Below, one piece after another: positions 45,776 to 58,417 of a DNA stretch of 64,000 bases (positions within the stretch are counted from its first letter, which is position 1; the number at the start of each line of letters is the position of its first letter). Source of the DNA: Isoetes taiwanensis (Eukaryota; Streptophyta; Lycopodiopsida; Isoetales; Isoetaceae); assembly GCA_021234155.1 (NCBI GenBank), contig JAJEKV010000078.1, forward strand, positions 2,356,001-2,420,000, read 5' to 3'. The translations under genes and the position numbers were made by a program. A model generated the notes under the pieces. It was not told the DNA's origin. It saw only the letters and a program-made list of their open reading frames with translations, and did no database searches.

Positions 45776-46219
45776 TGTTAGAAGATATCAATCCCAATAT
45801 ATATAGAATCTTAATGATATCCATTTTAGGATAATTATGGATATGAAATATATATCGAATGATATTAATGATTACATGTGAGTTGTGATATAGGCACTTG
45901 GCATAAATATACCCCTAGATTAGTCATGTGTGTCGATCATCCAACAAAACTCCATCTTATAAATAGAAGGCATTCTTATTGTCTCGACGCATTGAGAGCA
46001 CTTGAAGAGCTATTGTGAGCTTCTCTTACGCTTCACTAATTGCATGCAAGGTAAATATTCTCCCATTTTGTTACATTGCTAAAGCTTGGATTGTTTAATA
46101 TGAAACTAGCATTTTTCTTTCATCCTTAATCTTGGCGTAATGCGTATGTGGATTCTATCGTTGAGTGAAATTGTAGCGAACGTTTGAGTTGATTTGGAAT
46201 TATATTTTGATTTGCAGAG

Positions 46220-46441
46220 ATGGCACATATGAAAAAAGACTACATTATTGAGCTAAATCTAGATGATTTTTATGGATGGTGGATGAGCGCCTTTGGTAAC
46301 TCACCAGCCTTTGTGTCGAGAGATGCTGTATTGGAGTTCCTTTTGGATTTATTTCATAATTTATATTATTCGCAAAAATATCATTCTAGTGATGATGAGG
46401 CATCTTCGATTAAGAAATTGATAATTCTACTTGATGTTTGA
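46220..46441 (+). CDS. 73-aa ORF in the copy-A-specific block
   Basis: Starts MAHMKKDYIIELNLDDFYGW right after tttgcag, and ends KKLIILLDV. A possible first exon with donor lies near 46050 (gcaag/gtaaat). The small acidic and hydrophobic protein is not recognised. It sits between the minisatellite and a CACTA-like end, so it may be cargo of a transposon. Confidence 0.3.
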   Translation: MAHMKKDYIIELNLDDFYGWWMSAFGNSPAFVSRDAVLEFLLDLFHNLYYSQKYHSSDDEASSIKKLIILLDV

Positions 46442-46631
46442 TGTCTGTGAACACATGAACCTTCAATAACAAAAAGTATTGACCAACTTTTTAAAAGACT
46501 AAGCTAAATATTGTACTTTGTAATTTCTAAATTAGAGTTAGAATGTAAGATCTTACGAAGTTGCTTCACATCAATCTAGAATCACTTGGCCATTACGTTA
46601 ACTGGGGTCCAACTGCACAGTTTTGAAAAAG

Positions 46632-46679
46632 AGAAATGTTCGCGGCGGCCTTGGCCACCGCGATAAATTTCTTGTAGTC
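46632..46679 (-). mobile_element. CACTA-like terminal sequence
   Basis: The minus strand reads actacaagaaatttatcgcg, then a GC palindrome, then gcgaacatttct. Plant CACTA ends usually begin CACTACAAGAAA, so this differs at the first base. It marks one border of the block that is absent from copy B. A related end occurs at 60026-60064. Confidence 0.45.
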
Positions 46680-48035
46680 ATAATCCTGACTCAATGGTGG
46701 TTCACCCCAATGACCAATGATGACATCTAGTATAGTGTCAGGGTTTTGACCATTTTAGGAAGATTAAAGGTTCATTTAGTGTCAAAATTTTTGCCACTAT
46801 GCTCGACATTATATCCACTATCCTCTTGTAGTGTCTCTCTTATCTCTTTACAATAAGAGCTTATCATATCCATATAACATTTGATAAATCCTTGAATATA
46901 CTAGATTCTCTTGACCAAATGGTTATGGTGAGGAAATCTGCCAAATAGAATTGTTAGAAAAAATATATTAAAACTAGGTTGCGTATTTAAAAGTGAGATG
47001 TTCAATAGAAATAATGATCAAGATCAGCCTAATTTTGTGCCGACTATATGCATATGCAAGTATAACAAAGAGAAACAAAGCCTCCGCAAAAGCTTCATAT
47101 GTTCCCATGGTGAAATTGCATAGAAAAGATATTAAGGACATAGCAACCCAAGATGCTCGTTGACAAAAGGATCCATGTTTCGTGAAAGAAGAAAATTATA
47201 ACATTTTGGCGCACATGCTCCCTTATGAAGTGGAGCCTCATGTGTTACAAGTGAAGTCAACAAATAAAGTTAGCAAAAAAGGCACTTGCAACTTACAAAT
47301 ATTGCAATATCCAATTGTTTTTTTCACATCCCATTTGGCACAAGAATATAATTGGCATCCTTTATCCTTAAAATGCCCAAAATTTCACTTGGAGCCTAGA
47401 TTTGTGGCTTTTCTACTTGTAGGCAAATAAAGGATCACTTGATGCCAATTGGTCCAAGTTGATGTCCTCTCTTAACAGATCTTGAAGTCTAATAGTTATA
47501 TTGCATATACTCAAATTGCATATGCAATTCGAACTTTGAATGAGGGTGGTTGGTATAACATCAAATGGTTTCAATCTTGGTGCAAACAAACCAACCACAA
47601 TGTAAGATTCCTACAGACTCTTACGCAAACAAACCAACCACAATGTAAGATTCCTACAGACTCTTAACTTCACATACGGTCAATTATATAAGATCCAAGA
47701 AGTTCAAAGTTACCACCGACTCTCTCCTCTTATATTCATAATAAAATTGCTAGTCAACGAGGATAAGATGCAGCCTAAATCGAAGGGTGAACAAGGATAC
47801 GTAAAGTCCGAGCATGCTGCATTCAGTCTTATTACACAATCAAGCTATGACACGTGGCAGATATTCATTTTGAGAATGTCACCTGCGACAGTTCTTGGTC
47901 GACATTCTGCTATCTTGGTCTACATTTCGAAATTTCGTCCGCCTGCTAATCGCTATTCTGCAACAAATTAGTCTCAATTGTCCACCTAGCATGGATCAAC
48001 GGCTGAATGCAGCCTGCCCGGACTTCACATTAAGA

Positions 48036-48181
48036 GAATGGCCCGCTGGGCTTGATTCCAGTGCAGTCAAACTGGCCACCGCCTCTGGTGTCGGCCAGTT
48101 TTCCTGCGTTGGAATCAAGCCCAGCGGGCCATTCGGTGTGGCAGGTTTGACTGCACTGGAATCAAGCCCAGCAGGCCATTC
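48036..48181. mobile_element. hairpin MITE with a third arm (copy A)
   Basis: A 99-bp core (48036-48134) has perfect 24-bp terminal inverted repeats beginning GAATGGCCCGCTGGGC. A further inverted copy of the left arm, longer (about 37 bp), follows at 48145-48181. Copy B has only the core. Confidence 0.8.
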
Positions 48182-50279
48182 CCTTACAAAAATTGCAACC
48201 TAAACCAAAAAGGGTCTGGGCATTAATTACCTTACATGTTTATTCTAAATGTGCATGCGGCAATTCCATTCATACGAGGCAACGTCATGCCATTTACATT
48301 ATAGGACATATGTGGGATCCCACGTATTTTATTGTGTGTGGAGCCTCGTTCAAAAGTGGAACACACCTCAGGAAAATGACCTTACATGATTCACTTCTAA
48401 TTTAAACAATATATTGTCCTATGTCTACAACTATGTCAACTCAAGAAGGTGCCTTTAAAAGTGGAACACAAAAAAGAACTTTATTCGGATCTTTTCAAAA
48501 TTTGTGGCTTAGGGGCGATTTACATGCAACTGTTAGCCTTGTTTTGCCTTGTGGAAAAACAACAGCCTCAGACACTCCTGAAAAAGGGGTTGACATTTTT
48601 CATGACGCCATCGTGCACGGTGACGTATGTAAACCGCTCCTCAATAGAGTGCTCACATGCTGTGTGGTGCTAGATTGTCACAAATTTGGTATTGGGTTGG
48701 AGACCAGCTACCTTCTTGTAGAATTTATCTATAGAGTGGAGCGCCTGGGGGTGCATCTATTGTATAGGGGTATGCCACCACCGTGCAAGGGCTTGGCAAA
48801 ACCCCCCTTGTATACGCCTTTGAATTTTTTCAGAAAGCCCATTTCAACCATGTACAGTACCAAAATCACCCTAAAAAACCCAAAAAACTATCCCTCGATA
48901 CAAGCATATGCACGATTCAAGAGGAAAGCAAACTTTTTCGAGTCATTCACCTGGTTCGTATGGATAAAACTATGTGAACCCCCCTTGGTGGACAGTGCCC
49001 AAACATATGGCCTTTCTGATAGTTAGAGCCTGCACCTTGTGGATTATATGGAAAGAAAGGGACTCATATACCTTCCGCAGAGAATATATCACAACTAGTG
49101 AATGTATTCATTTAGCAACTTAAAAAAAATGCAGCATTGGCAGTGGAAATGCTGCACTTAATGAACATTTATGCGTCTTCCTAATAGTATGTCCTTGACT
49201 GGTAATAGCATAGGTTGACTACATGATATATAGCTATTCCTGGCTCATGGAGTATCTATTTGCTATCTAACTTAATGACCATTCTACCAAATTGATACAA
49301 TTCTTTACCCCTAAAAGAAAAAAAAAAAAAAGAGGGAGGAGAGAGGGTTTGTCTTTTAGACTATAAACTAGCATGCGAAAAGATATGCATGCATCTTATT
49401 TTTCATTAGGCACTCTAACTCATGACTGCATATTTTCGATGATTAATAGATAGATCACAGCTCAAAGTCTCATTAGCATAAAATGGATAAAGTAAACAAG
49501 CTTCTTATCTACTTACGCCTTGAGTTTGATCTAGTGTAACATGCTAGTTTGTATATGAGTAGGTCTCAAGTTTTAGTCTACTCATACATTGAATGTATAA
49601 AGTGATTTGGAGGAGGATGCAATGCGCAATGTTGGTCTTATCTACTTAGCAATGAATTGCATGCTCAACACTTTAAGTTGGGAAATGGAAACTTGCCCTC
49701 TTCATAATGTCATTACTAGTCAAGTATGAGAAGTGGAGTTGCAACCCCATCACTATAGTCAAGTTTTCCAGTGGTAAAGTTGCATCTCCAACATGCACGT
49801 CTGAATCACACAATTAGCTATTGGATACTTTTATATTGTGGAAGTCCATGGTAGTTAAAGGATTGGAGACCAGTTACACGTCAATGCATCCTCATGAGCA
49901 ACAACCCATAATAAGCAGCGAGGGCCTACCCTACTGCAAGGAGTGCATCACCATCCATTGGTATCATTCCTTTCATAAATCCACCTTCAAATTAAATTTT
50001 GTACTCTAAAGTTGTACTCTTGCCAAGATGCACAACTATGCGTCAAAGGACTGCATGTCAAATTTGGCCCTTAGGCCAAATTGGCTTTATCGCTTTTAGT
50101 AATGTTAGAAATGTTTAGAAATAACCCTAATTCATTTCAGTCGTCTTCTTTTCTTCCTCCTCCATACTTGGATTAGCATGGCTTCCTTTCAATCTGTTTC
50201 TATTTCGACTACTTTTGTACTTGCTATATGATGTTAAGCCAGTGTCAGACATTTAACGTATAAGAGGTGCCAAGATATT

Positions 50280-51341
50280 TGCAATCTTAGGGTGTTGTAT
50301 GATTCAAGCACCTTTGCGGATAATACAAGAACCCTAATAAAAGCTACTCTAAAGTCTATGAAGTCGAGCAGTACATACTCTTCAATCCAACTTAAATGTA
50401 TGCATCCTCTAACAAGGCACAAGTATTCATCTAAACATTTTATCGTAATTGCGCATAGAGGCATAGTTTTGGCTCCAAAAAACAATGGTGTTGCAACTTC
50501 TATTGGTGTCATTACAGTGAACTACATCGAACATATGGGGCATGTACATTGTAAGAAGGCTGGAGGTCTTTATTGCATAGAGGAAGTAAATTTGTAGGTA
50601 CATCCAATTGTCAACATAAAATATGCATTAATGCCCCTCTTTTGGTATCATGTCCAATGCCAAAACATGTTCAATACAAAAACAATGACACTACTCCAAA
50701 AATAATGCACCTCCCTCTCATTCGTAAGGTTAAAAAATCCATAAGCCACCTGAAACAACAAATCTCTAATGCAACAGGAGGCAACTTCATCTACAAATGC
50801 AAGGATTTAAGTTCAATTCCTATAATATTTCCTTTCTCTTTCAAAATGTCTACAACTTCAAGCCTTCATATGTTCTTTTGATTATCCTTTCCAACTTATA
50901 GGCATACAGATAAGTTTGAAAACCTTTTAGGCAGATGCTACAAAAAACTCATTGTCGCAACGTATTATAGCAGAGAAGTTGTAGAGCTCCTGCAATAATG
51001 AGATATGATATATGCATTTGTGTAGTTCTGCCTCACTATGAAAGTAGGGAAGTTAATGTCTGATGGACTCTGTTGTCTTCTTTCCTTGCTCTTTCAAATC
51101 CAAACAATTACATTGTTGTTCTTCCACAGTTCAAGTAATAGACAATAACAACATAAAACAAAAGAACAACCTCAAATAAAAACTTTATTTTACACATACC
51201 TCCCTCTACGAATGTTACATTTCATCCACATCGCCACATTGTATTGAGTAAACCTAATGATCACCTCTTCCACAAACCAAATTAAACAAATGCTGTATTT
51301 GGAATTTATACATCCATGCTACACAATGTATTGTAGCTAAA
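50280..51341. other. no gene seen; right part of a Helitron
   Basis: Unique sequence after copy A, ending at Helitron terminus 4. The plus-strand frames 50292-50597 and 50573-50881 overlap and look non-genic. Confidence 0.4.
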
Positions 51342-51369
51342 GCCCGGCAACGCCGGGCAATATTACTAG
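51342..51369 (+). mobile_element. Helitron 3' terminus 4
   Basis: Perfect hairpin gcccggcaacgccgggc, then aatatta and CTAG, followed by T. Same family as termini 1-3. The element lies to the left and may contain part or all of copy A. Confidence 0.7.
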
Positions 51370-52048
51370 TATCTATTAAGACTAGGTTTGTAAGTGCTAT
51401 CATCTTTCAAATACATTTCTTTATTTTTGGTGAATAATGCAAATACAATGCAGTTTCAGGATTGGGGGTCCATGCCCACGGAGGATCTGTTACAGGAAAT
51501 AATAGCGAAAGGCGGGTATGAAGCATGAAGAAAGAAGGTGATTGCAAAAGGTTTTTTTATAAATCAGTGTCATGCATTCTTGTTTACTGCTGGTATAGAT
51601 TTATGTCTCGGATGGTAACAACCTTACAGGATTCATACAATCTACCTTTAGAATTTGCAAAATTTGCTGTGCTTAATGTTTGAGTAACGAGCTTCATGAT
51701 TTAGTGCCATCTGAATATAGTTTCCTCTAGCTTGTTGCTGATGCAGTTTCTTAGGTCTTGTAAACAAAAGCATGCCACCATGAGCACTACCAATTAGCCG
51801 GGATTTTGTTCTACTACCATTTTCTGATCTTGAGATATTGTTGTTTGTCTAAAGTTGAACTTGCTTGCCTTATAATTGATTGAAATTTGTCTATACTTAA
51901 GAGTCATTTTGATTTATTAGAACAGACTTTAATTACTAATATTTGCAGTTCTAAGTACTGATATTGCAGCAGCATGTTTCGTTAAATGCTCATTATCAGA
52001 TTATATAGTTCTTTTAGTTCTAAATATGTTGTTCTAATGGCAGCATAG

Positions 52049-52424
52049 AGCCTTGGACTATATTAATGGGACAAGCCCAGGTATCATCTTCAGGATGGGA
52101 CCCAAGAAGGTGAAAGAAGTTATGAACACAGTAAGTATTTTCAAATACAATATTCGTGGTGGGTCTCATTTTACATTAATCTTTTACTTGATTATACGTG
52201 CAGAATATTTTCTATATGGAAACCGACTCCGATAAAGAACAGGTATATGAAGCTTTTTTGTTTCATATTGTGTAAGGCAATTTTCATCAGAACAAATGAA
52301 AGCTAAATTCTCCATTAAACTGATCAGGAGGACAATGATGAAACCGAAAGAAATGAAGTCCGTAGAGATGAAGATAACTTGACGGTGGAGAGGACTGAAT
52401 TTATTGCATATGACAATGACATCT
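52049..52424 (+). pseudogene. 3' end of the unidentified gene (copy B)
   Basis: Three exons join in frame: 52049-52130 (YINGTSPGIIFRMGPKKVKE), 52204-52242 (NIFYMETDSDKEQ) and one from 52328 (EDNDETERNEVRRDEDN). A one-base deletion in the last exon changes the end to LTVERTEFIAYDNDI. The borders are canonical. Copy A keeps the correct last exon but has lost the middle exon's donor, so the parent gene can be read only by combining the copies. The function is unknown. Confidence 0.55.
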
Positions 52425-54426
52425 GAAATGTATAATTAGATAACAAGCATGAACTCAATGTTGATATCATTCTTATTGATAATTAAATTAGTTTCTTTGT
52501 CTTCTTATACTATCAAACTTCCTATTATACCTTTGTTGTGTAGTCCAATAACAATGTAGACATTGGCAATCTAATAATAGCCTAAGTAAATGCAAGTTGT
52601 AGCCATAGTTAAATTGTTTATAGATTGTCATTATTTCTTAAATAGTGCTCCTTATTTTTTTGAGAAAGTTTTGATGCTAAATTGTCACTATTTTACAAGT
52701 GGTGCCTCTGAAATTTGCTAATACCTTGTTGTAATATTGACACAAGTCCCAGAAAGTTTTGATGCTAAATTGACACAAGCTTATCAAAGTTTTGATTGTA
52801 AATTGACACAAGTTTAACAAAGTTTTGATCCTAAGGTGTCACTATTTCACTTTGAAGTTTGCTAATACCTAGTGTAATTTTGATACACTTACAAAAGAAA
52901 ACTCATCACTACGTACTTGTAGTTTCGACACAAACTATTACTTAATATCGATGTAAAGTTTGTCATAAATCGTAGAAGAACTCAACACAATGCCTATTGA
53001 TATTCCTAACACTAAACTCCTATAATAGATGATGCTATTTTGTCAAAATGATAGTTACAATCTTGTTGAAAACTCTATTAGTTTCAACATTATGACAAAT
53101 ACTTCTAGTCACAATCCTGACTCAATGGTGGTTCACCCCAGTGACCAATGATGACATCTAGTATAGTGTCAGGGTTTTGACCATTTTAGGAAGAGTAAAG
53201 GTTCATTTAGTGTCAAAATTTTTGCCACTATGCTCGACATTATATCCACTATACTCTTGTAGTGTCTCTCTTATCTTTTCTCTCTTTACAATAAGAGCTT
53301 ATCATATCCATATAACATTTGTAAATCCTTGAATATACTAGATTCTTTTGACCAAATGGTTATGGTGAGGAAATCTGCTAAATAGAATTGTTAGAAAAAT
53401 ATATTAAAACGAGGTTGCTTATTTAAAAGTGAGATGTACAATAGAAATAACGATCAAGATCAGCCTACTTTTGCGCCGACTATATGCATATGCAAGTATA
53501 GAAAAGAGCAACAAAGCCTCCGCAAAAGCTTCATATGTTCCCATGGTGAAGTTGCGTAGAAAAGATATTAAGGACATAGCAACCCAAGATGCTCGTTGAC
53601 AAAAGGATCCATGTTTGGTGAAAGAAGAATATTATAACATTTTGGCGCACATACTCCCTTATGAAGTGGGGCCTCCTGTGTTACAAGTGAAGTCAACAAA
53701 TAAAATTAGCAAAAAAGGCACTTGCAACTTACAAATATTGCAATATCCAATTGTTTTTTTCACATCCCATTTGGCACAAGAACATAATTGGCATCCTTCA
53801 TCCTTAAAATGCCCAAAATTTCACTTGGAGCCTAGCTTTGTGGTTTGTCAACTTGTAGGCAAACAAAGGGTCACTTGATGCCAATTGGTCCAAGTTGATG
53901 TCCTCTCTTAACAGATCTTAAAATCTAATAGTTATATTGTCTATACTCAAATTGCATAAGCAATTCGAACTTTGAATAAGGGTGGTTGGTATAACATCAA
54001 ATGGTTTCAATCTTGAGGCAAACAACAACCACAATGTAAGATTCCTATAGACTCTTAACTTCACATATGGTCAATTATATAAGATTTAATGTTCAAAGTT
54101 ACCACCGACTCTCTCCTAATTATATTCATAATACAATTGCTAGTCAACGAGGATAAGATGCAGCCGAAATCGAAGGGCGAACAAGGATACGTAAAGTCCG
54201 AGCGCGCTGCATTCAGCCGTATCAGCTAATCAAGCTATGACACGTGGCATATATTCATTTTGAGAATGTCACCTACATCAGTTCTTGGTCGACATTCTGC
54301 TATCTTGGTCTACATTCCGAAATTTCGTCCGCCTGATACTCGCTATTCTGCAACAAATCAGTCTCAACCGTTCATCTGGCATGGATGAACGGCTGAATGC
54401 AGCCTGCCCGAACTTCACGTTAAGAT

Positions 54427-54524
54427 AATGGCCCACTGGGTTTGATTCCAGTGTAGTCAAACCAGCCTCCGCCTCCGGCGTCGGCCAGTTTTCCTGCGTT
54501 GGAATCTAGCCCAGCGGGCCATTC
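54427..54524. mobile_element. hairpin MITE core (copy B)
   Basis: Equivalent of 48036-48134 with slightly diverged arms (atggcccactgggtttgatt and aatctagcccagcgggccat). The extra third arm is absent. Confidence 0.75.
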
Positions 54525-55513
54525 CATTATACACAAATTGCAACCTAAGCCAAAAAGGAACGACATTAATTACCTTACATGTTTATTCTAAATGTGCATG
54601 CGGCAATTCCATTCATACGAGGCAACGTCATGCCATTTACATTATTGGACATATATGGGATCCCACGTATTTTAATGTGTGTGGAGCCTCGTTCAAAAGT
54701 GGAACACACCTCAAGAAAATGACCTCACATGATTCACTTCTAATTTAAACAATATATTGTCCTATGTCTACAACTATATCAACTCAAGAAGGTGACCTTT
54801 AAAAGTGGAACACAAAAAAGAACTTTATTCAGATCTTTTCAAAATTTGTGGCATAGGGGCGATTTACATTCAACTGTCAGCCTTGTTTTGCCCTGTGGGA
54901 AAACAACAGCCTCTTAGACACTCCCCGAAAAAGGGGTTGACATTTTTCATGACTCCATCGTGCACGGTGGCGCATGTAAATCGCTCCTCAATAGTGTGCT
55001 CTGATGCGTAGCTTGTGTGGTGCTAGATTGTCACAAATTTGGTATTGGGTTGGAGACTAGCTACCTTCTTGTAGAATTTATCCATAGAGTGGAGCGCCTG
55101 GGGGTGCATCTATTGTATAGGGGTATGCCACCGCCGTGCAAGGGCTCGGCAAAAACCCCCTTGTATACGCCTTTGAATTTTTTCAGAAACCCCATTTCAA
55201 CCACATACAGTACCAAAATCACCCTAAAAAACCCAAAAAACTACACTGGGTACGAGTATATGCACGATTCAAGAGGAAAGCAAACTCTTTCAAGTCATTC
55301 ACCTGGTTCGTATGGATAAAACTATGTGAACCACCCTTGGTGGAGAGCGCCCAAACATATGGCCTTTCTGATAGTTAGAGCCTGCATTTTGTGGATTATA
55401 TGGAAAGAAAGGGACTCATATACCTTCCACAGAGAATATATCACAACTAGTGAATGTATCCATTTAGCAACTTATAAAAAAATGCAGCATTGGCAGTGGA
55501 AATGCTGCACTTA

Positions 55514-56167
55514 GGGCGAAATCACACTACAGTTTAAACTGAAAAATTAAAACTAACCAACCAACAATTTTTTGCCAATTGGACTTTGGGCACGCAACAT
55601 ATATCACACTCAGGGTGCCAAATGCCCAATCAGCGTTTTGGCACCCTTATTTTTTTTGACGGGGGATTCACCCTGTCCCAACTTTCGGCAGACAACACGT
55701 CAGATAAAAACCATGAATAGCGGCCCCTTTTGCGCGAAGAAAGAGACTCGATCTTGTATTCCGGCAGAGAATTCATGAATAACGGCCCCTTTTGCGCGAA
55801 GAAAGACCCTCGATCTGTGATGTATCTGCTGAATAAGTTTAGGTCAAATGTGGCTCAAAAAATTGTTCAAATCCAGTTCCACATCTGTGAAAATCGCGAA
55901 ATTTTTGCGATGGCAGCCCAGATCCTATGGTAGTTTGTGAAAATCGATGGATTATTGATGGAGCTCCATGGTGCTCATGGAAAACATGCATCGGAGTTGT
56001 GATATCTTACCCGCGTTTGTGATGTATTCCTATGACGTGTCTATGTATTTTTATTTTGCCTCTGCCGAAGTGTGATATAGAATGGTAGGCAGAACTGTCG
56101 GTGTGCCCAATGCCAGCCTATTCTTGCCACGTATTTATTTGGTTTTGCCTTTAGTGTGATTTCGCCC
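55514..56167. mobile_element. 654-bp MITE, PIF/Harbinger-like
   Basis: Perfect 16-bp terminal inverted repeats GGGCGAAATCACACTA, flanked by TTA on both sides (55511-55513 and 56168-56170). Copy A has the empty site with a single TTA near 49160. A 3-bp TTA/TAA duplication is typical of PIF/Harbinger elements. No transposase frame inside. It contains a tandem pair of cggccccttttgcgcgaaga near 55720 and 55785. Confidence 0.85.
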
Positions 56168-56508
56168 TTAATGAATATTTATGCGTCTTCCTAATAGCAT
56201 GTCCTTGACTGGTAATAGCATAGGTTGACTACATGATATATAGCTATTCCTGGCTCATGGAGTATCTATTTGCTCTCTAACTTAATGACCATTCTACCAA
56301 ATTGATACAATTCTTTACCCATAAAAGAAAAAAAAAAGGAGGGAGGAGAGAGGGTTTGTCTTTTAGACTATAAACTAGCATGCGAAAAGATATGCATGCA
56401 TCTTATTTTTCATTAAGCACTCTAACTCATGACTGCATATTTTCGATGATTAATAGGCAGATCACAAATCTCAAGCACAATGTCTCATTAGCATAAAATG
56501 GATAAAGT

Positions 56509-56846
<338 letters not shown>

Positions 56847-57627
56847 TTACGCCTTGAGTTTGATCTAGTGTAATATGCTAGTTTGTATGTGAGTAGGTCT
56901 CAAGTTTTAGTCTACTTATACATTGAATGTATAAAGTGATTTTGGAGGAGGATGCAATGCGCAATGTTGATCTTATCTACTTAGCAATGAATTGCATGCT
57001 CAACACTTTAAGTTGGCAAATAGAAACTTGCCCTCTTCATAATGTCATTACTAGTCAAGTATGAGAAGTGGAGTTGCAACCCCATCACTATAGTCAAGTT
57101 TTCCAGTGGTAGAGTTGCATCTCCAACATGCACGTCTAAATCACACAATTAGCTATTGGATGCTTTTATATTGTGGAAGTCCATGGTAGTTAAAAGATTG
57201 GAGACCAGTTACACGTCAACGCATCCTCATGAGCAACAATCCATAATAAGCGGTGAGGGCCTACCCTACTGCAAGGAGTGCATCACCATCCATTGGTATC
57301 ATTCCTTTCATAAATCCACCTTCAAATTAAATTTTGTACTCTAAAGTTGAGAAATCGTGGTTTACCTCTTGCCAAGATGCACAACTAGGCTTCAAAGGAC
57401 TGCATGTCAAATTTGGCCCTTAGGCCAAATTGGTTTTATCGCTTTTAGTAATGTTAGAAATGTTTAGAAATAACCCTAATTCATTTCAGTTGTCTTCTTT
57501 TCTTCCTCCTCCATACTTGGATTAGCATCCTTCCTTTCAATCTGTTTCTATTTCGACTACTTTTGTACTTGCTATATGATGTTAAGCCAGTGTCAGACAT
57601 TTAACGTATAAGAGGTGCCAAGATATT

Positions 57628-58417
57628 CAGATCAATATTCATGGAATATGTGTGCACTAGATCTCCCATCTAACAAACTAGTATGATTAATTAATGGCAA
57701 ATTGACCAACATACTAGCATGAAGAACTCAAGAAGAAGACACATAAAATCGAATACACTCTATAAAGTTTTGATTTAGCACGTAACTGGTGATGACAAAC
57801 AAGAACATGAAACAGAGAAAAGATGTATGAAGAATTGGATACATTATTTCTACGTAGATGTTTGTCTTCTTTCATTATGTTTTTGCAAACCTACAGGGTC
57901 ATTTAGCACACCAAGTGGTTATGAAAAACAAGACAAGCAAAAGAACAAATTTCAACTTTCTAGATATATCCCTCCAAATTTCAGTGGAAAATTCCTGCAC
58001 ATTATTTTGGATATAAAGTACACAAATTTTAGCAAAGATACAATGCAAACCTAATGGATCATTGTAGCATACCAAGTGATGATGAAATTTGAAAACAAGA
58101 CAAGCAAAAGAGCAATTTCCAGACCATCCCTTTAGATTTCACTGGAGCCGCTGGAAGTTGACTGCACTCTAACTTGGATACAAGAGTATACAAATTCTAG
58201 CAAAAGTACAATATAGATACAAGGACTTCACATGTGAGCAGAAGTCCAATGGATACAAGGTCTTCAACTTTGGCCGAATACAATCTTCAAACCTTAGCAA
58301 AGGCTCATTGGTTCTTCATTGAACCTTAAACCAAGCAACAAGGCTTTATAAGGTAAAAAGCTGTTATAATACACATTAGCTTCTGATACTCGAGTTAGAG
58401 CAGAAGAGTTGGGAGAG
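57628..58417. other. no gene seen
   Basis: AT-rich flank, including the likely 3' untranslated region of CASP-like gene 2. Two related stretches (acaagacaagcaaaag with preceding tgatgatgaa) near 57905-57945 and 58070-58110 suggest a small internal duplication. Confidence 0.45.

Larger units (their letters stand above)
42872..50279. repeat. segmental duplication, copy A
   Basis: Direct repeat of 51553-57627, clearly homologous throughout apart from indels. It begins ttttttataaatcagtg and ends taagaggtgccaagatatt. Copy-specific insertions are listed separately. Most of the rest is non-coding. Frames such as 47182-47430 and 48421-49026 are shared with copy B in broken form and look non-genic. 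Confidence 0.95.

Noticed and set aside
47182-47430. 82-aa ORF shared with copy B (53615-53878)
   Set aside because: It is shared because of the duplication. No splice context or known family supports it as a gene.
48421-49026. 201-aa ORF in copy A
   Set aside because: In copy B the same sequence is broken by indels into different frames, with no sign of protein-level conservation, so it looks like chance open frame.
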